Assembly (NCBI RefSeq): GCF_004799515.1
Contig: NZ_SSMX01000030.1
Span: 62,001 to 126,000 of the forward strand
Source: Phenylobacterium sp.
GTDB taxonomy: Bacteria; Pseudomonadota; Alphaproteobacteria; Caulobacterales; Caulobacteraceae
DNA: 64,000 bases
Reading direction: 5' to 3'
Below the pieces are notes generated by a model, which was not told the origin of the DNA, searched no databases, and saw only the letters and a program-made list of their open reading frames with translations. Positions 49,746 through 59,480 of the stretch are shown in pieces (position 1 is the first letter of the stretch; each line of letters starts with the position of its first letter). A program made the translations under genes and the position numbers.

Positions 49746-50504
49746 CTACTTGGCGGGCGGGCCGCCGGCCTTGGTGTCGGTCTTTTCCTGCGCCGCGCCT
49801 GGGCCGTTGCCGGCCGGGCCGCCCGCGCCCGTCGCCGGGGTGGCGGTCGAGCCGGTGGCGGCGGGCTTGGCCGCGCCGGCCGCGCCAGGCGCCGCCGTCG
49901 AGCCGCCGACGCCGGGCGCCACGGTGGGTGCGGTCGGGGCCGGAGCCGCCGCCGCGGCGGCCGCCTTCGGGTTCGGCGCCGGGATCGGCAGGGTCGCGCC
50001 CTGGGTGTGCAGGTAGGCGATCAGGTTGATCCGGTCCTGCGGCTGCTTCAGGCCGACGAAGGTCATCTTGGTGCCGTTGATGTAGGCCTGCGGACCCTTC
50101 AGGAACATGTAGATGTGGTCGTAGTCCCACACCGATTGCTTCGCGCCGAAGGCCTTCATGGCGTCGGAATAGGCGAAACCGGCCTCGGTGGCGGGGTGGC
50201 GGCCCTCGACGCCCATCAGGTCCGGGCCGGTGCCGTTGGCGGTCAGGCTGTGGCAGGACTGACACTTGGCGAAGACAGCCTGGCCGGCGGCGACGTCGGC
50301 CTTGGGCAGCACGGTGCCCCAGTCGGGCGGCACGTCGGCCGCCGCGGCCGCGCCCCCGGTGTCCTCGACCACATCGACCTTGAAGCCGGGCTTGGCGACC
50401 TTTTCCTCGCCGAAGATCATGCCGGAAGCATTGACGAGCAGGGCGATGGTGAAGCCCGTGGCGAGCACGGCGGCGGCATACTTATTGAAGGTCAGGTCGC
50501 TCAT
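49746..50504 (-). CDS. Membrane-anchored cytochrome c
   Basis: 252 residues. Residues 1-30 hold an uncleaved membrane anchor (YAAAVLATGFTIALLVNASGM), then a class I cytochrome c domain with the haem site CQSCH and the axial Met in YINGTKMTFVG. A long Ala/Pro/Gly-rich tail of about 70 residues follows. Resembles CycM-type cytochromes c that carry electrons to aa3-type oxidases. Start at 50504 (MSDL) begins the anchor; an ATG eight codons upstream is possible. Confidence 0.9.
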   Translation of the reverse strand: MSDLTFNKYAAAVLATGFTIALLVNASGMIFGEEKVAKPGFKVDVVEDTGGAAAAADVPPDWGTVLPKADVAAGQAVFAKCQSCHSLTANGTGPDLMGVEGRHPATEAGFAYSDAMKAFGAKQSVWDYDHIYMFLKGPQAYINGTKMTFVGLKQPQDRINLIAYLHTQGATLPIPAPNPKAAAAAAAPAPTAPTVAPGVGGSTAAPGAAGAAKPAATGSTATPATGAGGPAGNGPGAAQEKTDTKAGGPPAK

Positions 50505-50652
50505 CGTCCCGAAATCGGCCCTCTTCACAGCCAGCGCACAGGCCGGCGCGAGCGCGGGAATCCCGCCCCTTGTTGCGTCCGGCTCTCTTACACGCTACCG
50601 CCGCCCGCGCAACCGCCCAAGCATCGCCCTGGACAACTCCGCGACCGCCGCC

Positions 50653-51399
50653 GTGAATCCCATCGTCCTGATCCCCGCGCGGATGGCCGCGACCCGCCTG
50701 CCGGGCAAGCCGTTGGCCGATATCGGCGGTCTGCCAATGATCGTCCGCGTGCTGAGGCAAGCCGAGGCGGCGGGCGTGGGGCCCGCGGCCGTGGCGGCGG
50801 GCGATCCGGAGATCGTCGAGGCCGTGCGCGCGGCCGGCGAGACGGCGGTGCTCACCGATCCGGACCTGCCCTCCGGCTCCGACCGGATCGTGGCGGCGCT
50901 GGCCGTGCTGGACCCGGACCGGCGCCACGACGTGGTGATCAACCTGCAGGGCGACATCCCCTTCGTGAGGCCGGCGGCGGTGAGGGCCGTGGCCGACCTC
51001 CTGGCCGCCGAACCCGCCTGCGACCTCTCCACTGTCATGGTGGCGGAGGCCGACCCAGCCGAGCGGAGCAATCCCGACATCCCCAAGGTGGTGGCCGCGA
51101 TGCAGCCCGGCGGGCGGACAGCGCGCGCGCTCTACTTCACCCGCTCGGTGCTCTATGGCGAGGGGCCGGTCTGGCTGCATCACGGCATCTACGGCTATCG
51201 CCGCGCGGCGCTGGAGCGGTTCTGCGCCGCTCCGCCGTCGCCGCTGGAGACGCGCGAGCGGCTGGAGCAGTTGCGGGCGTTGGAGTTGGGTATGTCGATC
51301 TGGGCGGCGGTGATCGACGAGGCGCCGATCTCGGTGGACAACCCCGCCGACCTGGAACGCGCGCGGGCGTTCGCCCAAAGCCTGGGAAGGACGGACTGA
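50653..51399 (+). CDS. kdsB: 3-deoxy-manno-octulosonate cytidylyltransferase
   Basis: 248 residues from GTG 50653. It activates KDO for lipopolysaccharide core: VLIPARMAATRLPGKPLADIGGLPM (nucleotidyltransferase signature), PSGSDRI, NLQGDIPF and HHGIYGYRR are conserved. Length agrees with KdsB. A GTG start is preferred because the conserved domain begins at once. Its stop is 1 bp before the pheA GTG, so both are probably co-translated. Confidence 0.93.
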   Translation: MNPIVLIPARMAATRLPGKPLADIGGLPMIVRVLRQAEAAGVGPAAVAAGDPEIVEAVRAAGETAVLTDPDLPSGSDRIVAALAVLDPDRRHDVVINLQGDIPFVRPAAVRAVADLLAAEPACDLSTVMVAEADPAERSNPDIPKVVAAMQPGGRTARALYFTRSVLYGEGPVWLHHGIYGYRRAALERFCAAPPSPLETRERLEQLRALELGMSIWAAVIDEAPISVDNPADLERARAFAQSLGRTD

Positions 51400-51400
51400 C

Positions 51401-52249
51401 GTGACCAAGACCAACCGCATCGCCTTCCAGGGCGAGCTGGGCGCCAACAGCCACGAGGCCTGCGCCGCGGCCTATCCGGACATGGAGCCTGCGCCCTATC
51501 CGACCTTCGAGGAGGCCTTCGAGGCGGTGAAGTCGGGCGAGTGCCGGCTGGGCATGATCCCGGTGGAGAACTCCATCGCCGGCCGGGTCGCCGACGTGCA
51601 CCACCTGCTGCCGTCGTCCGGCCTGAAGATCATCGGCGAGCGGTTCAAGCCCATCCACTTCCAGCTGATGGCCAACCCGGGCGCGAAGCTGGAGGACATC
51701 CAGACCGCCGTCTCCATGCCGATCGCGCTGGCGCAGTGCCGCAAGACGCTGCGGCGCATGGCGCTAAAGACCGAGTCGGTCGGCGACACCGCCGGGGCGG
51801 CGCGGATGCTGTCACAGGCGCCGGACCTCACCAAGGCCGCCGTCTCGCCGGCCCTGGCTGCGGAGATCTACGGCCTGGAGATCCTGGCCCGCGACATCGA
51901 GGACGAGCACCACAACACCACCCGCTTCCTGATCATGACCGCCGAGAAGGACCCGGCCCCGCCGCCCTTCACCGAGCCCTGCATCACCAGCTTCGTGTTC
52001 CGGGTCCGGAACCTGCCGGCGGCGCTCTACAAGGCGTTGGGCGGCTTCGCGACCAACGGCGTCAACATCTCCAAGCTCGAGAGCTACATGGAGAACGGCG
52101 CCTGGACGGCCACCTTCTTCTACGCCGAGGCCGACGGCCGCCCGGAGGACCGCGGCCTGGCGCTGGCCTTCGACGAGATGCGCTTCTTCTGCGAGAAGTT
52201 CGAACTGCTGGGCGTGTATCCCGCCGACCCGTTCCGGACGCGGGGCTAG
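51401..52249 (+). CDS. pheA: Prephenate dehydratase
   Basis: 282 residues, monofunctional. Catalytic domain AFQGELGANSHEA, LGMIPVENSIAGRV, and the threonine-containing loop DEHHNTTRFLIM (TRF catalytic motif), followed by an ACT regulatory domain with NISKLESYMENGAWTATFF that binds phenylalanine. It converts prephenate to phenylpyruvate in phenylalanine synthesis. GTG start 1 bp after the kdsB stop. Confidence 0.95.
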   Translation: MTKTNRIAFQGELGANSHEACAAAYPDMEPAPYPTFEEAFEAVKSGECRLGMIPVENSIAGRVADVHHLLPSSGLKIIGERFKPIHFQLMANPGAKLEDIQTAVSMPIALAQCRKTLRRMALKTESVGDTAGAARMLSQAPDLTKAAVSPALAAEIYGLEILARDIEDEHHNTTRFLIMTAEKDPAPPPFTEPCITSFVFRVRNLPAALYKALGGFATNGVNISKLESYMENGAWTATFFYAEADGRPEDRGLALAFDEMRFFCEKFELLGVYPADPFRTRG

Positions 52250-52264
52250 TTTCAAGTTGCTCGC

Positions 52265-52369
52265 CCGCCGGGGGGCTGTCGGCGAAGCCGACCGAGGGGG
52301 TTGTCCGCGGGTTTGGAGCAGACCCCCACCGGCGCTTCGCGCACCTCCCCCAAGAGCGGCGGAACTTGC
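52265..52369. repeat. Two inverted GC-rich palindromic elements between pheA and nudC
   Basis: The 120-bp convergent gap carries a GGGGGGCTGTCGGCGAAG element (near 52270) and, on the other strand, a related GGGGGAGGTGCGCGAAGCG element (near 52352). The repeated GCGAAGC loop flanked by G-runs has the look of REP-like dispersed repeats and could also act as a bidirectional terminator. Confidence 0.45.
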
Positions 52370-53314
52370 TCAGCCTTCCTCCGCCCAGGCCTTGATGAGC
52401 TGGTGGGCGATGGCGAGGCGCTGGGGGGCGAAGGTCCCGTCGAGCTTGCCGGCGATCAGGTCGCGGGCCTCGGCGCGGGTGAACCAGCGGATCTCGGAAA
52501 GCTCGGTCTGGTCGGGCGCGCCCTCCTCGTCCTCCACCTCGGCGATCAGGCCGATCATCAGGGACGACGGATAGGGCCAGGGCTGGGTGGAGTGGTAGCG
52601 GACCTTCAGGGCGTGCAGGCCGGCCTCTTCGTTGAGCTCGCGGGCGCAGGCCTCCTCGATGCTCTCGCCGGGCTCCAGGAAGCCCGCCAGGGCGGAGAAC
52701 ATGCCGGGCGGCCAGCGCTCCTGGCGGCCCAGGAGGCAGCGCTCACCATGCACCGCCAGCATGATCACCACCGGGTCGGTGCGCGGGAAGTGCTCGGTCT
52801 GGCAGGCGGGGCACTGACGTTTCCAGCCGCCCTCGCGGACCTCGGTCTTCTGGCCGCAGACCGAGCAGTAGGGGTGCTTGCGCCGCCACTCGAACATCGA
52901 CTTGGCGGTGGCCAGGATAGCGGCCTCGGTGGCGGGTACGCGGAGGGCTATGCCGCGCAGGTCCTCGAACTTGCCCATGCCCTGCAGCGGGCCGCCGTCG
53001 GCGGGGTTGGCGGTCCCTTCGAAGTCCATGGCGAAGACCGGGGTCTCCTTCCATAGGCCGAGGAACAGCAGGCGTTCCGGCCCCTCCGAGAGCTCGCCCA
53101 GCAGCTTGGCGGGCAGGTAGGCGATCTGCACGCCGCCATTTCGTCCATCGGCGTCTGGGGCCGGCTCGACGAAGGGCTGGCCGTTCCACATCGCCAGACC
53201 GAGGGCCTCGGGAGAGGCGAGCTGGGCGGAGATCCAGTCGGGGTCGCTGCGCCGGTCGCTGGCGCGGTCCAGCGGGTTGCCGGCGAAGATGTTGAGGAAG
53301 CTGTCCAGGGCCAT
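52370..53314 (-). CDS. nudC: NADH pyrophosphatase
   Basis: 314 residues. An N-terminal domain, a four-cysteine zinc ribbon (CSVCGQ ... CPACQT) and the Nudix box GFLEPGESIEEACARELNEEAG followed by the SQPWPYPSS-type NudC signature (here STQPWPYPSSLM). It hydrolyses NADH or removes NAD caps from RNA. Monocistronic, convergent with pheA. Confidence 0.94.
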   Translation of the reverse strand: MALDSFLNIFAGNPLDRASDRRSDPDWISAQLASPEALGLAMWNGQPFVEPAPDADGRNGGVQIAYLPAKLLGELSEGPERLLFLGLWKETPVFAMDFEGTANPADGGPLQGMGKFEDLRGIALRVPATEAAILATAKSMFEWRRKHPYCSVCGQKTEVREGGWKRQCPACQTEHFPRTDPVVIMLAVHGERCLLGRQERWPPGMFSALAGFLEPGESIEEACARELNEEAGLHALKVRYHSTQPWPYPSSLMIGLIAEVEDEEGAPDQTELSEIRWFTRAEARDLIAGKLDGTFAPQRLAIAHQLIKAWAEEG

Positions 53315-53451
53315 GGCCTTCCTCTTAGCGCGCCATCCCGGTGATCGTCATCCTCCGCGCGCCATGGCGAATTGGGGGGTGGCCAAGCCCGTGCGCATCC
53401 CCCACATCGCAGGGGCGGCCGACGCGGGCCGCGCCGGAGAGCCTAAACGCC

Positions 53452-54357
53452 ATGTCCGAAGCCCCCGCCAACCAGCCGCCGACCTACACGCCGCCGAAGG
53501 TATGGACCTGGAACAAGGAAAGCGGCGGCCGCTTCGCCAGCATCAACCGCCCGATCGCCGGTCCGACCCACGACAAGGACCTGCCGGTCGGCAAGCACCC
53601 CTTGCAGCTCTACTCCCTGGCCACGCCCAACGGGGTGAAGGTGACGGTGATGCTGGAGGAGCTGCTGGAGGCCGGCCACAAGGGCGCGGAGTACGACGCC
53701 TGGCTGATCAACATCGGCAATGGCGACCAGTTCGGCTCCGGCTTCGTGGAGGTGAACCCCAACTCTAAGATCCCGGCGCTCATGGACCGCAGCGGCCCCA
53801 AGCCCATCCGGGTCTTCGAGTCCGGCGCGATCCTGATCCATCTGGCGGAGAAGTTCGGGAACGCCTTCCTGCCGACCGAGCCGGCGTCGCGGGCCGAGAC
53901 CCTGTCTTGGCTGATGTGGCTGATGGGATCGGCGCCCTTCCTGGGCGGCGGCTTCGGCCACTTCTACGCCTATGCGCCGTTCAGGATCGAATACGCCATC
54001 GACCGCTACGCCATGGAGGTGAAGCGCCAGCTCGACGTGCTGGACCGCCGCCTGGGCGAGGCGGAATATCTGGCGGGCGATCAGTACACCATCGCCGACA
54101 TGGCCACTTGGCCCTGGTACGGCGCCCTGGTGAAGGGGCTGGTCTACGAGGCCGGCGAGTTCTTGTCGGTCGCCGATTACAAGAACGTGCAGCGCTGGAC
54201 CGACCAGATCGCCGAGCGGCCGGCGGTGAAGCGTGGCCGCATGGTCAACCGCGCCTTCGGCGAACTCTCCAGCCAGCTGCGCGAGCGCCACGACGCCAGC
54301 GACTTCGAGACCAGGACCCAGGACAAGATCGAGGCGGCGGAGACGGCGAAGGCCTAG
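53452..54357 (+). CDS. yghU: YghU-type glutathione S-transferase
   Basis: 301 residues. Characteristic N-terminal extension of the YghU/YfcG class (PPKVWTWNKESGGRFASINRPIAG) then a thioredoxin-like domain (LYSLATPNGVKVTVMLEELLE, NPNSKIPAL) and helical domain (AGDQYTIADMATWPWYGAL). These enzymes act as disulfide-bond reductases on glutathione or related substrates. ATG at 53452 begins the conserved region. Confidence 0.93.
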   Translation: MSEAPANQPPTYTPPKVWTWNKESGGRFASINRPIAGPTHDKDLPVGKHPLQLYSLATPNGVKVTVMLEELLEAGHKGAEYDAWLINIGNGDQFGSGFVEVNPNSKIPALMDRSGPKPIRVFESGAILIHLAEKFGNAFLPTEPASRAETLSWLMWLMGSAPFLGGGFGHFYAYAPFRIEYAIDRYAMEVKRQLDVLDRRLGEAEYLAGDQYTIADMATWPWYGALVKGLVYEAGEFLSVADYKNVQRWTDQIAERPAVKRGRMVNRAFGELSSQLRERHDASDFETRTQDKIEAAETAKA

Positions 54358-54369
54358 CCCGGCCGGCGG

Positions 54370-56583
54370 TCAGCCCTCGGCGACGGCGCGCGCCGCCTCG
54401 GCGTCCGCCAGGCGGAAGGACCTTGCCTGCCAGGCCTCGACGCCGTGGAGGGTCTCCAGGGGCCAGTCGAGGCTTATGGGAGCCATCCCAAAGCCGAGCG
54501 CCAGCGCGGGCGCGGCGTGGAGCGGCGGCGTCATCGCGGGCGCCGGCCGCGCCGTCTCCGCCCACGCCAGTTGCAGGTCGGTGAGCGCATTGCGCCAGCC
54601 GATGAAGCGGGAGAAGGCGAAGGCCAGCAGGGCGAAGTTCACCCCCGACATCGCCGCATGGGTCCAGCGGTGCGCGGCCAAGTCGAGGGTCAGGCAGGCC
54701 AGCAGGCCGCTCAGCCCCAGAGCCTCGAGCGCCAGGAACAGCAGGGGCGTCGCGGTGCGGCCCTCAATCTTGGGCGTGCGGGCGAAGGGCGCCTTTCGCC
54801 CGCTGACCAGCTGGCGCACCGAGTCCAGCACGCCGGCGATGTTCACCGGCACCAACAGGAGGTTGAGGGCGTAGACGCCCACAAGGTCGCGCCAGCGGTA
54901 GCCCGTGAGCTTCAGGTCGCGGGCGGAGACCAGGGCGTAGGGCGCCGCCGCAAGCGAGAGCCAGAGGCTGGCCGCCGGGGCCTCGAAGGGGACCACGATC
55001 AGCAGCAAGAGGCCGAAATTGGCCAGGGTCGGCGACAGCAGGTAGTGCAGCCGGATGAAGCCCTCGCCGGCCCGTACGCCAGAATCGCGGCCGGACAGGT
55101 AGCGGAAGAGGCTGGGCAGGATGATCAGGCCGCCGTTCGCCCAGCGCCGGCGCTGCACCACCAGGGAGCCGAAGTCCGGCGGGGTCGCGCTATAGGCCAG
55201 CCGTTCCGGGTGGTTGTGCACCCGCCAGCCGCGGGCGACGAGGTCGACGGTCGAGCCGGTGTCCTCGATCACCGTGCGGTCCTGGATGAACACCGGCACA
55301 GTGTGGCCGCGCTCGACGGCCTCCTGGCGAATCTCGGCCAGGGCCTTGCGCCGCAACAGCGCATTGGCGCCGACCCAATAGGCCGCCTGGAAAAGGGAAG
55401 ACCCCTGGTGGACCATGTACTGCAGGTCGGTCGTCGCGCCGGCGATGCGCTCCAGCCGGCCGGGCGCGCCGGGGAAGGCGGAATAGGGCGTCTGGGCCAC
55501 GGCGACGCGCTCGTCGCGCTCCATGACCGCCATCAGCTTGCGGGCATAGTCCGGCAGGACGACGCTGTCGGCGTCGAGGGTCAGGAGATAGTCCTCCGCC
55601 GCGACCTGGAACGTCGCCGCGCCGCGCCCGCAGGCCGCCAGCACCAGGCCTTCGGGCCCCGACTCCTCGCGGTAGCCGCCGCCGAGCAGGCCCATATAGG
55701 CGTTCAGGTTCATCGCCTTGTTCGGGGCATGCGAGAGGTTGGCGTAGCGCTTGCGCTCGAAGCTCTCGATCCGGACGTCGAACAGCCGGGAGAGCCGCTG
55801 ATATTCCGCCTCGATCTCGGCCGGAGCGAGGGCCGAGCGTTGCAGCCGCTCGGCGCGGCCCCGGTGTTCGGCGACCAGGCGGCGGAGCACCTCGGTCTCG
55901 AAGAAGCGGTCGGCGTGGCCGCCGGCGCCTTGGCCCACCCAGGCCGGCGCCTGCGCCTCGATCCAGTCGGCGGCCTGGCAGTAGAGGCGCGCGAGCCCTT
56001 GCGCCTCGGCGGCCGGCGCCAGGGGGCCGAGCCGGGCGCGGGCCAGGAAGTCCCAATGGGCGCGCATGAAGCCGGCGGCGCAGACGGCGAACTGGGTGTC
56101 CAGGCCGCGGACCAGCCGTCGGGCCGCCTCAAGCGCGCCCATCTCCGCGGGCGTGCCCGTCGGCGGGTCGTCGAGCAGGGCCACGACGCGCCGGCGCGGA
56201 TAATCCATCAGGGCGGCCGACAGCAGGGTCTGACGCAGGACCTTCAGCTCTTCGCGATAGGACGGAACCAACACCAGCAGCGGCTTCTCACAGGGTTTCG
56301 CCGCGCCGCCCGAGGGGGCCTCGGCCTCGGCCTGGCTCCGTCGGCTGAGGCGGCGATAGTAGCCGGCGCGGGCCAGCTGATAGACGAGACCGCCGTACAG
56401 CATGAGGCCGACGACGAGGGCGAAGGCTACGAGCTGCGCCAATTGCCCCGGACGTTCGAAGCCCAGGCGCGCACCCTGGCGGACGAACTCCAGACCCGCC
56501 ATCGCGGCCATGGCGACTGTGAGGGCGATGGCGGCGACCGTGAATGCGAGTTCGCCCTTCAAGGTCTTCATTGTGCAGTACAT
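54370..56583 (-). CDS. Membrane glycosyltransferase, family 2, cellulose synthase-like
   Basis: 737 residues, with two N-terminal and about four to five C-terminal membrane segments around a cytoplasmic GT2 domain. GT-A motifs: VLVPSYREE, LTLDADSVV (DxD), the catalytic IEDTGS and QRRRWANGG. This arrangement (D, DxD, ED, QxxRW) is that of processive synthases for glucans, cellulose, hyaluronan or similar polymers, but product and partners are unknown. No neighbouring PilZ or export gene is visible. Isolated on the minus strand. Confidence 0.88.
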   Translation of the reverse strand: MYCTMKTLKGELAFTVAAIALTVAMAAMAGLEFVRQGARLGFERPGQLAQLVAFALVVGLMLYGGLVYQLARAGYYRRLSRRSQAEAEAPSGGAAKPCEKPLLVLVPSYREELKVLRQTLLSAALMDYPRRRVVALLDDPPTGTPAEMGALEAARRLVRGLDTQFAVCAAGFMRAHWDFLARARLGPLAPAAEAQGLARLYCQAADWIEAQAPAWVGQGAGGHADRFFETEVLRRLVAEHRGRAERLQRSALAPAEIEAEYQRLSRLFDVRIESFERKRYANLSHAPNKAMNLNAYMGLLGGGYREESGPEGLVLAACGRGAATFQVAAEDYLLTLDADSVVLPDYARKLMAVMERDERVAVAQTPYSAFPGAPGRLERIAGATTDLQYMVHQGSSLFQAAYWVGANALLRRKALAEIRQEAVERGHTVPVFIQDRTVIEDTGSTVDLVARGWRVHNHPERLAYSATPPDFGSLVVQRRRWANGGLIILPSLFRYLSGRDSGVRAGEGFIRLHYLLSPTLANFGLLLLIVVPFEAPAASLWLSLAAAPYALVSARDLKLTGYRWRDLVGVYALNLLLVPVNIAGVLDSVRQLVSGRKAPFARTPKIEGRTATPLLFLALEALGLSGLLACLTLDLAAHRWTHAAMSGVNFALLAFAFSRFIGWRNALTDLQLAWAETARPAPAMTPPLHAAPALALGFGMAPISLDWPLETLHGVEAWQARSFRLADAEAARAVAEG

Positions 56584-56972
56584 CCCGCTGAAACGCCTTG
56601 GGAGGCGACCATTTCAGAGATCATTGTTCCATCGGCTTGAGACGTGCGTCTCATCCGGGCAGGAAGATCGATTTTATAGACAGATTAGGAGACGATGATG
56701 GGAGATCGATACAGCTTAGTCGGCGTCGGAATTACGGAAGTAACCACAAGTTTGCGGCGACATGTCCGTTAGAAAGCAATTATGGTGTTAAGTTGGCGAG
56801 GAAGGACATTCCTCAGCTTGGCCACGTCTCGATGCGGCTGATGATCGAGCCTAACGCACCACGCGGCGGGAATTGCGGCGCCGCGGGCCACGGCCGTGGG
56901 AATCGCCTATTTCTCGCGAACCAGCGGACCTGCCGCGGAACGGTCGAAAACCTTGATTAGCAAGCCTGCCTC
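56584..56972. other. 389-bp intergenic region, promoter DNA only
   Basis: Divergent space between the glycosyltransferase and the secreted 814-residue protein gene. It contains a short palindrome GAGACG-TG-CGTCTC (56639-56652) and no convincing gene; a plus-strand frame (56598-56960) gives a composition unlike neighbouring proteins. Confidence 0.5.
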
Positions 56973-59417
56973 ATGATGACCCGGCTGGCCCTGCTGTTCG
57001 CCCTGCTGTTCGCCCTGCTGCTGGCGCTTGCGCCGGCGGCGGCTCTCGCCGACGCCGCGCCCTTCGACCTGGCCGGTCCCGGCCTGGAGATCAAGGTGAC
57101 GCGCGCCGGCGCGACCCTGCCGATCGCCCAGGCGCCCAACCTGGAGCCCGGCGACCAGCTGTGGATCAAGGCCGACCTGCCGCCCGGCCAGTCGGCCCAC
57201 TACCTCCTGGTGGCGGCCTTCCTGCGCGGGGCGACCAATCCGCCGCCCAAGAGCTGGTTTTCGAAGTCCAGCACCTGGGACAAGAAGGGCGCCGGCGGGA
57301 TGACCGTGACGGTGCCGCAGGGCGCCCAGCAGGCGCTGCTGTTCCTGGCGCCGGAGACCGGCGGCGACTTCGGCACCCTGGTCAACGCCGTGCGCAGCCG
57401 GCCCGGCGCCTTCGTGCGCGCCTCGCAGGACCTGCACCAGGCCACCCTCGACCGCTCGCGCCTTGACGCCTTCCTGGCGGCCATCCGGCGGATCAATGAG
57501 ACCGAGCCCACCCGCCTGAAGGACGCCTCGCCGCTGCTGGCGCGCAGCCTGACCATCAAGCTCGACGCCGACTGTCTGCAGAAGACCACGGAGCTGCAGG
57601 CGCCTTGCCTGGTGCAGGGGCGCGATTCCCTGGTGCTGAACGACGGCCACACCAATTCGATGGTGCAGACCCTGACCTCCGGCCAGACAGCCGATCTGGT
57701 GCAGCAGCTCAGCTACACGCCGCGCGCCGGGGCCGGCTACTACAGCCCCTACGTCACCTCGGTGATGGACATCGCCCACATCATGGATTCGATCCGCACG
57801 GCGCACTACCAGTACATTCCGACGCTGGCGACCTCGACGCTGGCGAACGCGCGGGGCGACCAGCTGGCGCTGCTGCTGAATGCCCCGCCGTCGTTCCAGG
57901 ACCCCAAGTCGGTGCTGGTGGTGGCCCTGCCGGAGGTCGAGCCGCCGGACCCGCCGCCGCTGCATCCCGTCGACGAGCATGAGGCCTATTGCGCCCAGAA
58001 GCCCGGCCTGATCCTGGCGGTGGAGGGCGCGCCCCTGGTGTTCTCCACCCGCTACGCCCACGACCTGACCCTGCGCCTGACGGCCAAGGATGGCCACGCC
58101 GTCGACCTGCCGGTCAAGGCCGACCCGGAGAAGGGCGGCCTGGCGGTCGACACCTCGGGCCTCGATCCCAACCGCTTCGGCGACGCGGTCCAGGCGACGC
58201 TGGTGGGCCACTGGGGCTTCGCCGCCTACAAGGGCCCGCAGTTCACCATCCAGATGGCCAAGCCGCAGCGCTGGCAGCCGCAGCACGACGACCAGCAGGC
58301 CTTGCTGGCCGGCGGCGACGTGGCCGTCCACCTGCGCGGCCCAGGCGCGGCCTGCGTGGAAAGCGTCACCCTGAAGCCGGGCGCGGCCAAGCCTCGGCCC
58401 GTCGCCTGGACGGCGTCCTCCCCCGACGAGCTGACGGTGAAGGCGCCGCTCGGCAGGGCCCGGCTCGCCTCGCTGAGCCTGGCGGTCAAGCAGTACGGCG
58501 TGGCCCAGCCTGACGATGTGAAGCTGCTGCCGGCCGATCCTCAGGGCCGCGTCGACAGCCTGGAGGTCCACGCCGGCGACACCACCGGCGTGCTCAAGGG
58601 CTTCCAGTTGGCGCAGGTGACCGGGGTCACCCTGGGCGGCGCCCACTTCTCGCCCGGCGCGCTCGCGTCCGGCGGCGCGGAGGAAGAGCTGTCGCTGAAG
58701 GCCGAGGGGGGCGTCCTGCCCGCGGCGGGCGAGGCGGTGGAAGCCATCGTGGCCTTCGAGGACGGGCGCACCAGCAACCTGGACGTGACGGTGGCCGCGC
58801 CCAGGCCCAGCGTCAGCCTGATCGAGAAGAGCTTCCACTTCGACGACCCGGCCGGCTTCGAGGCCATCCAACTCGCCGACAAGGACCTGGCGCCCCTGGG
58901 CTCCAAGCTGACCTTTTCCCTGCGGGCCGAGGCGCCGGCCAGCTTCCGCGGCGACGAGAAGGTCGAGGTGGGTGGCCCGGACGGCCGCACCCTGGCGACG
59001 CTGACGCCGGCGAGCGGCCTGGTCTTCGCCGACAGCCAGGTGGCCATCGCCACGGTGGACACCGCCAAGATGTTCAACGCCTCGACGGCGGGGCCCTTGC
59101 GGTTCCGCATCCTGCGGGGCGACACGCCGGGGGGCTGGACGCCGCTGGCGACGCTGGTGCGCCTGCCGCGCCTGGGGGCGATCAAGTGCCCGCCCGATCC
59201 GAAGAAGCCTTGCGCGCTGGCCGGCTCCGACCTCTTCCTGATCGACGCGGTGGCTAACACCCCGGATTTCCGGACCCCGACGGCTGTGCCGGAGGGCTTC
59301 ACCGGCTCGTCCCTGGACACGCCGCGCCCGGCGGCCGGCAAGCTCTACATGAAGCTCCATGACGATCCGGCGGTGGTCAATGTGGTGACCCTGACGCCGG
59401 CCGAACGCGCCCGCTAG
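56973..59417 (+). CDS. Large secreted protein of unknown function
   Basis: 814 residues. Signal peptide (leucine-rich, ending PAAALA) then an acidic protein without membrane segments or recognised catalytic motif. Cysteines occur in small groups (DADCLQKTTELQAPC, EAYCAQK, AACVES, KCPPDPKKPCALAG), which suggests disulfides and so a periplasmic or exported place. Repeated short beta-strand-like stretches in residues 450-780 (LSLKAEGG, SLAVKQYG, TFSLRAEA) look like several immunoglobulin-like domains. Followed 63 bp later by the methyltransferase. No family is recognised with confidence. Confidence 0.6.
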   Translation: MMTRLALLFALLFALLLALAPAAALADAAPFDLAGPGLEIKVTRAGATLPIAQAPNLEPGDQLWIKADLPPGQSAHYLLVAAFLRGATNPPPKSWFSKSSTWDKKGAGGMTVTVPQGAQQALLFLAPETGGDFGTLVNAVRSRPGAFVRASQDLHQATLDRSRLDAFLAAIRRINETEPTRLKDASPLLARSLTIKLDADCLQKTTELQAPCLVQGRDSLVLNDGHTNSMVQTLTSGQTADLVQQLSYTPRAGAGYYSPYVTSVMDIAHIMDSIRTAHYQYIPTLATSTLANARGDQLALLLNAPPSFQDPKSVLVVALPEVEPPDPPPLHPVDEHEAYCAQKPGLILAVEGAPLVFSTRYAHDLTLRLTAKDGHAVDLPVKADPEKGGLAVDTSGLDPNRFGDAVQATLVGHWGFAAYKGPQFTIQMAKPQRWQPQHDDQQALLAGGDVAVHLRGPGAACVESVTLKPGAAKPRPVAWTASSPDELTVKAPLGRARLASLSLAVKQYGVAQPDDVKLLPADPQGRVDSLEVHAGDTTGVLKGFQLAQVTGVTLGGAHFSPGALASGGAEEELSLKAEGGVLPAAGEAVEAIVAFEDGRTSNLDVTVAAPRPSVSLIEKSFHFDDPAGFEAIQLADKDLAPLGSKLTFSLRAEAPASFRGDEKVEVGGPDGRTLATLTPASGLVFADSQVAIATVDTAKMFNASTAGPLRFRILRGDTPGGWTPLATLVRLPRLGAIKCPPDPKKPCALAGSDLFLIDAVANTPDFRTPTAVPEGFTGSSLDTPRPAAGKLYMKLHDDPAVVNVVTLTPAERAR

Positions 59418-59480
59418 CTGCGCCATGGCGGGCGTTCGCGCACCGGTCTACGGTGCCTCCAAAATGGGGGAGGCGACATC

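Noticed and set aside
56598..56960. Plus-strand frame before the 814-residue secreted protein
   Set aside because: Composition is unlike neighbouring genes and it fills a divergent promoter region.
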